Of a stretch of 59,077 bases of DNA, positions 34,039 through 42,073 are shown piece by piece. The translations under genes and the position numbers were made by a program. Every line of letters starts with the position of its first letter. The stretch's first letter is position 1. Origin of the DNA: Hyphomicrobiales bacterium (GTDB lineage Bacteria > Pseudomonadota > Alphaproteobacteria > Parvibaculales > Parvibaculaceae). A model generated the notes under the pieces. The model was given only the letters and a program-made list of their open reading frames with translations, was not told the origin of the DNA and ran no database searches. The stretch covers positions 1 through 59,077 of the forward strand of contig WGND01000016.1 of assembly GCA_016124805.1 (NCBI GenBank). Reading direction: 5' to 3'.

Positions 34039-35542
34039 TCTGGTGCTGGTCTATCACCGTGAGCCTTATGAAGAGACCATGGTGAAGGGCAAGCGCGTGC
34101 TGAAAGAAAATGCGAGCCCGAATGGCATCGTGCCAGTTCTCAAGAGTTTTCTTGGTGCGGCTGACAAGGGCTGCTGGCTGGCCTGGAAGCAGGTCACACC
34201 CAAGGAGAAGAAAAGCTTCGAGCGTGAAATCACGATTGATGATGCCTATGGCAATTATTCTGTCGTCCGCATGCCGCTCACCGCGAAGCAGGTAAAATCC
34301 TTCTATCATGTAACATCGAAAGAGGCGCTTTGGCCCATCCTTCATTCCTTCCCCTGGCTCTTCAACTATGACGCTGTCGATTGGCCGGTCTTTCGCGAGG
34401 TCAACCGACTCTTTGCCGAGGCAGCGTGTGAGCAGGTAGCCGATGATGGTCTCATCTGGATTCATGATTATAATCTGTGGCTGGTGCCGACTTTCATTCG
34501 GCAAAAAAAGCCCAATGTGAAAATTGCTTTCTTTCATCACACGCCCTTTCCGAGCGCGGATGTCTTCAATGTATTGCCCTGGCGCGACGAGATCATTGAC
34601 AGCCTTCTTGAATGCGATGTCGTCGGGTTTCACATTCCCCGTTATGCCGAAAACTTTGCCGGCGTCGCGCGTGCCCTGCGTGGCGTAGAGCTGGGGCCGC
34701 GTGTTGATGTGGAGCCACCCCTGGTCTCATCCGGCATGGCCCTGTCCGAGCCAACTGTCACGCCCTGGCTGCAAACGGGCAAGCGCCGCGTCATCATTGA
34801 TACCTGCCCCATCGGCACCAATCCCCGTGTCATCACCGAACATCTGTCGACCTATGAGGCGGGCGAGCGCGTGGCGGAGATCAAACGGGAAGTCGATGGC
34901 CGCCAGCTTATTATGTCGGTCGGGCGCGTCGACTATGTGAAAGGCACCAAGGAGATGCTGGAAGCCTTTGATCGCCTGCTCGAGCGGCGGCCCGAATTAA
35001 GGGGCAAGGTCAAACTTTTGTTGATCTGCGTGGCACCTGCAGCAGGCATGACGGTCTATAAGACAGCGCAACGCGAGATTGAGCGTCTCGTTGGCGGCAT
35101 CAATGGCCGTTACGGCAATCTTGGCTGGTCGCCCATCATGCTGACAACGCGGCCGATGAAATTTGATGAGCTTGTCAGCCATTATCGCGCCGCTGAAATC
35201 TGCTGGATCACGCCCTTGCGGGACGGGCTCAACCTCGTTGCCAAGGAATATGTCGCGGCGCATAAAGACGGAACTGGTGTGCTTGTCTTGTCGGAATTTG
35301 CAGGCGTCGCCGTTGAGTTGCCCCATGCTGTGACCACCAACCCCTATTCGGGTACCAGCATGGATGAGGCCATCGACACAGCCATTGATATGCCCGCTGC
35401 GGAGCGCAAGAGGCGCATGTCAGCTTCACTGGAAGTGGTGACCAGTGCGGATATCGATGCCTGGTCCAAACATGTCACGTCGCTTTTTGAGGGCCTGCGG
35501 AGCTACAGCAAGACGGCTGATAATGACATTGAGGCGGCCTGA
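34016..35542 (+). CDS. ggpS: Glucosylglycerol-phosphate synthase, glycosyltransferase family 20
   Basis: Joins the glucosyl group of ADP-glucose to glycerol-3-phosphate, giving glucosylglycerol phosphate, a compatible-solute precursor. 508 residues; cyanobacterial GgpS is about 500. GT20 landmarks: WIHDYNLWLVPTFIR, FFHHTPFPSADVFNVLPWR, SVGRVDYVKGTKEMLEAFDR (donor phosphate Arg/Lys), and TPLRDGLNLVAKEYVA (DGxNLVxKE). The N-terminal YHREPYEE and the operon with gpsA favour GgpS over trehalose-phosphate synthase. I chose GTG 34016, with AAGGAG 7 nt upstream; ATG 34025 is possible. Confidence 0.9.
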   Translation: MTGMKKSDLVLVYHREPYEETMVKGKRVLKENASPNGIVPVLKSFLGAADKGCWLAWKQVTPKEKKSFEREITIDDAYGNYSVVRMPLTAKQVKSFYHVTSKEALWPILHSFPWLFNYDAVDWPVFREVNRLFAEAACEQVADDGLIWIHDYNLWLVPTFIRQKKPNVKIAFFHHTPFPSADVFNVLPWRDEIIDSLLECDVVGFHIPRYAENFAGVARALRGVELGPRVDVEPPLVSSGMALSEPTVTPWLQTGKRRVIIDTCPIGTNPRVITEHLSTYEAGERVAEIKREVDGRQLIMSVGRVDYVKGTKEMLEAFDRLLERRPELRGKVKLLLICVAPAAGMTVYKTAQREIERLVGGINGRYGNLGWSPIMLTTRPMKFDELVSHYRAAEICWITPLRDGLNLVAKEYVAAHKDGTGVLVLSEFAGVAVELPHAVTTNPYSGTSMDEAIDTAIDMPAAERKRRMSASLEVVTSADIDAWSKHVTSLFEGLRSYSKTADNDIEAA

Positions 35543-35587
35543 TATTTTACCGCTTCCCGATAAGAGAGAAAAAACGGGGGGAAAACC

Positions 35588-37171
35588 ATGCCGACATTCC
35601 ATCTGCAACCGTTGGACCTGGCCATCATTGTGGCCTATTTTGCAATTGTGCTGGTGATTGGCTATGCGGTGAGTCGGCGTCTAAAGAGTGGCGACGATCT
35701 TTTTCTGGCTGGTCGCTCCCTCGGCTTTGCAGCCATCGGTTTTTCTCTCTTTGCCTCCAATGTCTCCAGCACGACGCTGATCGGGCTTTCCGGCCAAGCC
35801 TACAGCACCGGCATATCGGTTGCGAATTATGAGTGGATGGCAGGCCTGCTTTTCCTGTTCATGGCCTTCACCACGATCCCGGTATTCCTGAAGTCCCAAA
35901 TCACGACAGTGCCTGAATATCTGGAACGTCGTTTCAGCCCGGTGACACGGAAGTATTTTTCTGCGCTGACCATCTTCCTGTCGATCTTTGTGGATACCGC
36001 CGCCAGCATCTATGCAGGCGTGCTGGTGCTGCAGACATTCGTCCCGGAGCTGCCCTTTGTGCCGACATGTTTTGCGCTCGCCATTCTGGCTGGCGCCTAC
36101 ACAACGGCGGGCGGTCTGAAGGCTGTTGTCTATACTGATATTCTGCAGGCTGTCGTTTTGCTCATTGGCTCAACGGCCATCGCCTATAGCGTCTTTGCCG
36201 AATTCAATTTTTCCTGGGATCAGGCCGTGGCATCCCTGCCCGAAGGGCGTCTGTCTCTCATCCGCCCGATGGATGACCCGACGCTGCCCTGGTTGGGGAC
36301 GCTGATCGGTGTGCCCATACTCGGCTTCTATTACTGGTCGACCAATCAATATATCGTTCAGCGTGTGCTGGGCGCGCGCAATGTTGAAGAAGCGCGCTGG
36401 GGCGCGGCTCTTGCCGGCTTGTTGAAAATTACGCCACTCTTCATCATGGTCCTGCCGGGCGTCTTCGCTGCCACACTGTTGCCCGGCCTGCCGGATGGCG
36501 ACATGGTTTTCCCCAATCTCATCAAGACCTATCTTCCTGTCGGCTTCACCGGCTTGGCCTTGGCCGGTTTGATTGCCGCCATCATGTCGACGGTGGATTC
36601 CACTCTCAACTCCGCTTCGACTCTCGTCCTGCATGATTTTATGGATGTGCGCGGGCAGGGCTGGGATGACGCGCGGATCTTGCGTGTCGGGCGTCTGGTC
36701 ACCGGCCTTTTGATCATCATCGCGGCGATTTGGCCGCTTGCCATTCGCGAGTTTCCCGGCCTCTTCAACTATATCCAGCAGGTGTTTTCCTATGCGGTGC
36801 CGCCCGTCGTGGCGATCTTTCTGCTGGGCATGTTCTGGCGCCGGACGGGTGCATCAGCAGCGCTGGCCACCCTCATATTTGGCCATGTCTTGGGCGCCGG
36901 GATATTTGCCTGGCGCGCCTATCACGCCAGCCAGGGTATCCCCGACGGCCTGCCGCATTTCACGATCGTGGCAGGCATCGTGACCTTCATTTGCATGGGC
37001 TTTTGCGCCGTCTTAAGTCTGGCCGTTCCTGCGAAAGCACCTGCCGAAGACACCATGTGGATTGCCAGTGACGCGGCCCCACACAAAACACTCGGCTGGT
37101 TCCAGGATTACCGGATCTATTCCGGAGTCGTCGCCATTCTCACCATTGCAATGGTCATCATCTTCTGGTGA
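35588..37171 (+). CDS. Sodium:solute symporter (SSS family)
   Basis: A 527-residue permease with 13-14 predicted helices. SSS landmarks include RRLKSGDDLFLAGRSLG, FASNVSSTTLIGLSGQAYSTG (the discontinuous first core helix), TTVPEYLERRFSP, AGAYTTAGGLKAVVYTDILQ, and MSTVDSTLNSASTL (Na2-site region). It resembles the SGLT (sugar) branch. It begins 45 bp after ggpS, with GGGGGGAAAACC before its ATG. A role in uptake or recapture of glucosylglycerol or a related sugar is inferred from position; Na+ coupling is expected from the family. Confidence 0.9.
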   Translation: MPTFHLQPLDLAIIVAYFAIVLVIGYAVSRRLKSGDDLFLAGRSLGFAAIGFSLFASNVSSTTLIGLSGQAYSTGISVANYEWMAGLLFLFMAFTTIPVFLKSQITTVPEYLERRFSPVTRKYFSALTIFLSIFVDTAASIYAGVLVLQTFVPELPFVPTCFALAILAGAYTTAGGLKAVVYTDILQAVVLLIGSTAIAYSVFAEFNFSWDQAVASLPEGRLSLIRPMDDPTLPWLGTLIGVPILGFYYWSTNQYIVQRVLGARNVEEARWGAALAGLLKITPLFIMVLPGVFAATLLPGLPDGDMVFPNLIKTYLPVGFTGLALAGLIAAIMSTVDSTLNSASTLVLHDFMDVRGQGWDDARILRVGRLVTGLLIIIAAIWPLAIREFPGLFNYIQQVFSYAVPPVVAIFLLGMFWRRTGASAALATLIFGHVLGAGIFAWRAYHASQGIPDGLPHFTIVAGIVTFICMGFCAVLSLAVPAKAPAEDTMWIASDAAPHKTLGWFQDYRIYSGVVAILTIAMVIIFW

Positions 37172-37192
37172 GAAGGCGCCTTTTCCGCTTCA

Positions 37193-38053
37193 TCATTCGG
37201 CGCGGTTGATGATGTCAGTCGATAGCTTGTTCAGGGCGACAATGGTCTTATAGGCAGTTTCCTCGCTGACATTCTGGTTTTGCCCGGTTACAAGCCGGCC
37301 ATCCGTCACGACCGCGCCCGTGAAAATATCCATATAGCCGGTTGCACTTTCGAAGTCGGCACCGGCCGCACGAAGGTCGCGTTCGGGATGCCAGGGCGTG
37401 CTGGTAATTTTCAGTTCCCGGATTTGCTTGTCGGTGGCGCCTGTCACCTTGCGTCCCTTTACCAGAGGTGCACCCGTTTCATCCCTGGCTTTCAAAAGAC
37501 CGAGCGCACCATGGCAGACGCTGCTGACAATCGCCTCATTGGCCCAGGCCTTCGTCACGCCATCACCCAGTGCGTCGGATGTCGCCAGGTCAAAAGCCGC
37601 CCCCCAGCCACCGGCAATGAGGATGATGTCATATTGGGAAAAATCAACCTGATCGACGGCGAGGGAATTCATTGCCTTCTGCCTGAGCGCTTCATCTTTC
37701 ATGTAACGACGATCAGGGGCCCGGTCCATCGGCCAGCGCAAGGTTTGGGCATCGAATGGAATGGCGCCGCCCTTGATGCTTGCAAGATCAACCGTCATCC
37801 CCGCATCTGAGAAAACATAATATGGACCCGTCAATTCCAGCGCGGCCACGCCTGTCGGCGTTCCCTTGTCATCAAGCGTGTCGTGACTCGTGGCGATAAT
37901 GAGTGCACGTCTGCCATCCGCCCGGATGGCGGGCACTTTATAGTTCGGCTGCAGACCGAGCAGGCCGAGCAGCGGCGGAAGCGCCACGTAAACAACGAGC
38001 CCCAAAGCGGCGAGCCCCAACAGCACAATCCCGGCGGTTTTGTACAACGTCAT
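37193..38053 (-). CDS. Membrane-anchored DJ-1/PfpI family protein
   Basis: A 286-residue protein. Residues 7-35 form a hydrophobic anchor (IVLLGLAALGLVVYVALPPLLGLL segment), followed by a class-I-glutaminase-like DJ-1/Hsp31 domain. The nucleophile elbow is IVSSVCHGALGLL (Cys 180), with the partner Glu in AALELTG (Glu 73). Relatives act as glyoxalases, chaperones or deglycases; the membrane anchor is not usual. It begins 3 bp after the end of the frameshifted GST gene, so they form one transcription unit under the 38996-39014 operator. Confidence 0.85.
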   Translation of the reverse strand: MTLYKTAGIVLLGLAALGLVVYVALPPLLGLLGLQPNYKVPAIRADGRRALIIATSHDTLDDKGTPTGVAALELTGPYYVFSDAGMTVDLASIKGGAIPFDAQTLRWPMDRAPDRRYMKDEALRQKAMNSLAVDQVDFSQYDIILIAGGWGAAFDLATSDALGDGVTKAWANEAIVSSVCHGALGLLKARDETGAPLVKGRKVTGATDKQIRELKITSTPWHPERDLRAAGADFESATGYMDIFTGAVVTDGRLVTGQNQNVSEETAYKTIVALNKLSTDIINRAE

Positions 38054-38056
38054 GTT

Positions 38057-38942
38057 TCAGGTTCCTTGTAATTGGGCTTCGATTTTGTCCTGCGTCCTGG
38101 TTTCAAAGTCAGACGCATCATGGCGTTCCCTCAACTGCTTGGAGGGGGCTCCGAAAAGCTGATTGACCATGCGACCGCGTTTGACAGCCTCGCGCGCGCC
38201 AATTTCATTGGTCCAGCGCATCAGGTTTTCATAGCTGCTTACATTCAGGAATTCGGCGGCATTAAAAGCGGCGTTCTTCATCAATCCGCCATACCAGGGC
38301 CAGATTGCAATGTCCGCAATTGTGTAGCTGTCACCGGAAATGAAGGGCTCTCGTGCCAATTGGCGATCAAGAACATCCAGCTGCCGCTTCATTTCAATGG
38401 TGAAGCGGTTGATGGGATATTCCAGCTTCTCCTTGGCATAAGCATAGAAATGGCCGAACCCACCCCCCCCCAAGAAGTGGCGCGCTGGACATTTGCCAGA
38501 AAAGCCATGACAGGCATTGGGCCCGTTTGGCGCTTTCGATCGGAATGAAGGCCGCGAATTTTTCGGCAAGATAGAGAAGGATCGCACCGGACTCGAAGAC
38601 CGTCACGGGCGTTTCGCCACTTCGATCAACCAGCGCAGGAATCTTCCCGTTGGGATTGAGTTCAATGAAGCCGGACGAAAACTGATCACCCATGGCGATG
38701 TTGATGAGCCAGGCATCATATTCCGCCTGATCAAATCCGAGAGCCAGAAGCTCCTCCAGCAGAATGGCAACCTTGACGCCGTTCGGTGTTCCCATTGAAT
38801 AGAGTTGAAGCGGATGCTTGCCCACCGGCAGGGATTTTTCCTGCAGCGGTTCCGAGGTCGGCCGGTTGAAGCCACCTGTCTTGGCGGCCATTTCATCGGT
38901 CCACTCCCAGATTTTGGGGGGTGTGTAGTCCATCTGGGTCAT
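38057..38942 (-). pseudogene. yghU: YghU-type glutathione S-transferase, frameshifted in a G9 run
   Basis: The N-terminal 160 residues (from MTQMDYTPPKIWEWTDEMAA at 38942) and the C-terminal part (GFGHFYAYAKEKLEYPINRF and onward, stop at 38057) are in different frames. They join at a run of nine C on the plus strand (38463-38471). With eight or eleven bases the frame reads LGGGGFGHFY, as expected for YghU, and gives a full-length protein of about 295 residues. YghU-type enzymes reduce disulfides using glutathione. A sequencing error in the homopolymer is the simplest reason; a true mutation or phase-variable switch is possible. Confidence 0.85.
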
Positions 38943-38995
38943 CTGTTGTTGTCCGCGTTAGAGAGCCATGCGCAAGGGCGGGTTGAACCTAACTA

Positions 38996-39014
38996 ATGAC
39001 AAAAAACTAGTCAA
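38996..39014. promoter_or_regulatory. Copy of the 19-bp element WTGWC-N9-GWCAW (site 1)
   Basis: ATGACAAAAAACTAGTCAA lies between the divergent GST (start 38942) and sulfatase (start about 39183). It has two 5-bp half-sites 9 bp apart, with an AT-rich centre. The other copies are at 42006, 44943, 48779, 51508 and 52754. Confidence 0.6.
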
Positions 39015-39182
39015 TAGAAGCAAAAATGTTCTAGTGTCCGGTGGAAGGGCTTCCGCAAATTCAATTTATATAGGTTTGTTCAAACTGCGGGGATCTTGTG
39101 GCTCGCCCTTAAATTATGACGAGAGAAAAGACAAAATATGGTTGGCGATCTGTTCAGACCGCCTTTGCACATGGAGGAAACT

Positions 39183-40880
39183 GTGCTGGAAAAATTTGTG
39201 GCGAGCAGGCTTGGGAAAATTCTCCTTGGCGTGGTGATCGTCGCCGTGGTGGTGGGCGCGACTGGCTACCATTTTCGCAAGGAACTCATTCTCTTTGCGA
39301 TTGCCAAAATGTCCAAAAGCGAAGTCGCTGAGAACCGGCCTGTTATTTGGGAGAGCGGACCTACCGAAAGCAGCCTTCCAGCGGACAAGCGCCCGCCCAA
39401 CATTATCTTTATCGTGGCCGATGATCTGGGTATCAATGACATCTCTACCTTCGGTGGCGGCGTCGCGGGCGGTGCCGTGCCCACCCCCAACATTGACAGG
39501 CTTGCTGCGACGGGCGCGATCTTCAAGCAGGCTTATGCCGGTGCCGGTTCATGTGCCCCGTCCCGCGCCATGCTGATGACCGGTCGCTATCCCACACGGA
39601 CCGGTTTCGAGTTCACACCCCTTCCCAATGGCATGGCGCCGATTGTCGCTATGTTCCAGAACGATCTGGCCGATGAAGAAGGGTCGCCACTTCCAAAAGT
39701 GGTGCTCAACAAAAAGAAGTCGGCGGATACGCTGCCTTTTGACGATCAGGGCCTTCCCGGCAGCGAAATCACCATCGCGGAACTGCTCAAGGGCGCGGGC
39801 TATCATACAGTGCATATCGGAAAGTGGCATTTGGGACGCGGCAAGGAATTCGGCCCGAATGCGCAGGGCTTCGACGAGAGCCTTCTCATGGCGAGTGCGC
39901 GATATCTGCCGGAAGATGATCCCGATGTCGTCAATGTGAGGCTGCCCTTCGATCCCATCGACCAGTTTCTCTGGGCCAGCATGCAATATGCAGCCTCCTT
40001 TGATGAAGGACCCTATTTCAAGCCCAGGGGCTATCTCACAGACTATTGGACGGATGAATCGGTCAAGGTGATCCACGAGAACCGGAACCGACCCTTCTTT
40101 CTTTATCTTGCGCATTTTGCCCCGCACTCACCCTTGCAGGCGACACGTGAGGATTACGAAGCGGTTGGCGATCTGAAACCGAAACGCCTCCGGGTTTATG
40201 CGGCCATGGTGCATGCACTTGATCGCAGCATTGGAAAAATTCTGGATGCGCTGGATGAGGAAGGTCTGGCTGACAATACGATTGTGGTCTTCACCAGCGA
40301 CAATGGCGGTGCCGGCTATCTCGGTCTGCCAGGCTTGAATGCGCCTTATCGCGGCTGGAAGGTCACCATGTTTGAGGGTGGTCTTCGTGTGCCGCTCTTT
40401 GTGCGCTGGCCAGAGAAAATTAAACCGGGCACAGTAATCGATACCCCGGTGGCCCATATCGATATCATGCCGACGCTTGCCAAGGCCGGCGGCGCGACCA
40501 TTCCGTCAGATGACACGATTGACGGCGTGGATCTGCTGCCAGCCCTGGAGGACGGCGTGAAGGTGCGTGGTCCGAATGATCCGCTTTTCTGGGAAAGTGG
40601 CGACTACAAGGTTGTGCGCCAGGGTGACTGGAAGCTGCAGGTCAGCCCCCGTCAAAACAAAAAATGGCTCTATAATCTCGCTAATGATCCCACCGAACAG
40701 GTCAATCTGGTCGACAGTGAGCCTGCCAAACTGGCACAGCTGGAAGGCCTGTTGAGTGATCATGCGGCTGGCGCCCGCCCGCCGCTCTATACATGGTCAA
40801 TCGCCGCCCCCGTCCTTGTTGACAAAACAAAAGCCGACAAGGTCGAAAAGGGCGACGAATATGTGATCTGGCAGAACTGA
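39183..40880 (+). CDS. Sulfatase with N-terminal membrane anchor (type I, Cys-type)
   Basis: Hydrolyses sulfate esters. About 565 residues. One transmembrane helix (LGKILLGVVIVAVVVGATGY) anchors it with the catalytic part in the periplasm. The sulfatase core starts PPNIIFIVADDLGIND (metal Asp pair). The formylglycine site is GSCAPSRAMLMTGRYPTRTG, with Cys about 124 in C-x-P-S-R. Later motifs are GKWHLGRG and VVFTSDNGG. I chose GTG 39183, with GGAGG 5 nt before; the frame also opens at 39138 and 39171. It needs a formylglycine-generating enzyme, not present here. Its end shares a bidirectional terminator with the next gene. Confidence 0.92.
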   Translation: MLEKFVASRLGKILLGVVIVAVVVGATGYHFRKELILFAIAKMSKSEVAENRPVIWESGPTESSLPADKRPPNIIFIVADDLGINDISTFGGGVAGGAVPTPNIDRLAATGAIFKQAYAGAGSCAPSRAMLMTGRYPTRTGFEFTPLPNGMAPIVAMFQNDLADEEGSPLPKVVLNKKKSADTLPFDDQGLPGSEITIAELLKGAGYHTVHIGKWHLGRGKEFGPNAQGFDESLLMASARYLPEDDPDVVNVRLPFDPIDQFLWASMQYAASFDEGPYFKPRGYLTDYWTDESVKVIHENRNRPFFLYLAHFAPHSPLQATREDYEAVGDLKPKRLRVYAAMVHALDRSIGKILDALDEEGLADNTIVVFTSDNGGAGYLGLPGLNAPYRGWKVTMFEGGLRVPLFVRWPEKIKPGTVIDTPVAHIDIMPTLAKAGGATIPSDDTIDGVDLLPALEDGVKVRGPNDPLFWESGDYKVVRQGDWKLQVSPRQNKKWLYNLANDPTEQVNLVDSEPAKLAQLEGLLSDHAAGARPPLYTWSIAAPVLVDKTKADKVEKGDEYVIWQN

Positions 40881-40885
40881 CGCGC

Positions 40886-40922
40886 AGACCACGTCGGCCG
40901 AACAATCAGGCCGACGTGGTCT
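40886..40922. terminator. Bidirectional hairpin terminator
   Basis: AGACCACGTCGGCC (40886-40899) pairs perfectly over 14 bp with GGCCGACGTGGTCT (40909-40922), around a 9-nt loop. It lies just after the sulfatase stop and covers the last codons of the convergent GST gene. There is no strong T-tract on either side, so efficiency as a rho-independent terminator is uncertain. Confidence 0.65.
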
Positions 40923-41940
40923 CAGTTACTGCGAGCACATCAAGGCAACCTGTTTCGCGAAGCAGACCACGCAGGGTCGGATTGTCGGACACTGTCCGGA
41001 ACTTGCTTCGCAGTGCTTCGAGTGTGAAGGCCTGATACTTGAACGTCTTCTGTCTGTAGGGGGCGCCGTTCATGATGAAGGCTGTTTCCGGCGCTCCGGC
41101 GACCCAGGCTCTTTCATTTGCGTCAACCCATGGCAGGAACCGTGCGCCCACCTCCTCAGTGAGAATGGGCTTGAGTGTTGGCAGAAGTGTATCAAGCGAT
41201 TCAAAATCGCCATCGATACGCGGCGCCCGCATTCTGTGAATCCATGCCAGAAGATGCGGCGTGTGGGCTTCGAAGTGAGCGCGCGGTGTTGGGTCCGTCC
41301 ATGCCTGATAGAGGTTGCACCACATACCGAAATCACCGAATGACGGCCGTGCCCCAAGCAGATAGGGGCGGGTTGCCAGATGCTGGTCCAGCAGTTTGGA
41401 CAGGTTGAAGAAAGATTCTTTGTAAATCGGAATATTTGTGGGAGTCGCCCCGGCAAAACTCATGCGGGGAACCATGCGGCGGATAATCATGCGCGCAAAG
41501 AAGGGGCGGGCGAGAAGTGCATACCATTGGCCTTCCAGCGTCAGGCCCGCGAGCCGTTTGGCTGTCGCCTCCTGGTCGGCCTTATAAAGCCAGCGCTGAA
41601 AGAACATCAGCTTGTTGCACCATTCATCACCGAATTCTTCCAACAGGCAGGAAAGGAACCATAGCGTCGGATCTTCCGGATGAATGGTCGGTTCGGGATG
41701 GTCACTTTCCAGACGCTCCAGAATGGGCGTGGAGTCCTGCATCGTTTCGCCATCAGGGAAAAAGAGCAGGGGGATCAACTGAACCTTGGCATGCTTCTGG
41801 AACAGCCCTTCCGTTTTCATGTTCCTGCTGATCCACTTAAAGGGCAGGCCTTTGAAGGTGAGATAGGCGTCGACCTTCATGGTATAGGGCGAGGCTTCGA
41901 GGCCCATCAGGCGAAATTCATTTTTGTTGTTGGACGTCAC
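40906..41940 (-). CDS. Long glutathione S-transferase-like protein (A)
   Basis: About 344 residues. An N-terminal thioredoxin-like domain (LMGLEASPYTMKVDAYLTFK, then VQLIPLLFFPDGETMQDSTPILERLES) is followed by a long helical domain. It is clearly a paralogue of the protein at 45794-46858: both share SPYT-x-K, the D-S-T-P-I-x-x-R-L-E-S segment and G-D-E-W. Both are about 120 residues longer than ordinary GSTs. I chose GTG 41940, with GGGAGGAAA upstream; the frame opens at 41967. It is divergent from sulfatase 42074 with a shared operator between. The substrate is unknown. Confidence 0.85.
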   Translation of the reverse strand: MTSNNKNEFRLMGLEASPYTMKVDAYLTFKGLPFKWISRNMKTEGLFQKHAKVQLIPLLFFPDGETMQDSTPILERLESDHPEPTIHPEDPTLWFLSCLLEEFGDEWCNKLMFFQRWLYKADQEATAKRLAGLTLEGQWYALLARPFFARMIIRRMVPRMSFAGATPTNIPIYKESFFNLSKLLDQHLATRPYLLGARPSFGDFGMWCNLYQAWTDPTPRAHFEAHTPHLLAWIHRMRAPRIDGDFESLDTLLPTLKPILTEEVGARFLPWVDANERAWVAGAPETAFIMNGAPYRQKTFKYQAFTLEALRSKFRTVSDNPTLRGLLRETGCLDVLAVTETTSA

Positions 41941-42005
41941 GTCTGTTTCCTCCCGGCTACGGCACACAGCTTAATGGGCGACCGCCAAAACAATTGGCAG
42001 AACTA

Positions 42006-42023
42006 TTGACAATACAGAGACAA
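42006..42023. promoter_or_regulatory. Variant copy of the 19-bp element, spacer 8 (site 2)
   Basis: TTGACAATACAGAGACAA lies between the divergent GST (41940) and sulfatase (42074). The half-sites match the other copies, but the spacer is 8 instead of 9, so it is the weakest member of the set. Confidence 0.4.
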
Positions 42024-42073
42024 AAGTAAAGGATGCTCGTGCTGGATTCGAATATCCTGCCAAGGAAAAGCAG

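Noticed and set aside
34016-35542. Trehalose-6-phosphate synthase as product name
   Set aside because: The GT20 family is shared, but the gpsA-phosphatase context and the GgpS-like N terminus favour glucosylglycerol-phosphate synthase.
38057-38587. Separate 176-residue gene inside the yghU region
   Set aside because: Its first 35 residues are out-of-frame sequence; only the part after the homopolymer is protein-like, as the second half of the frameshifted GST.
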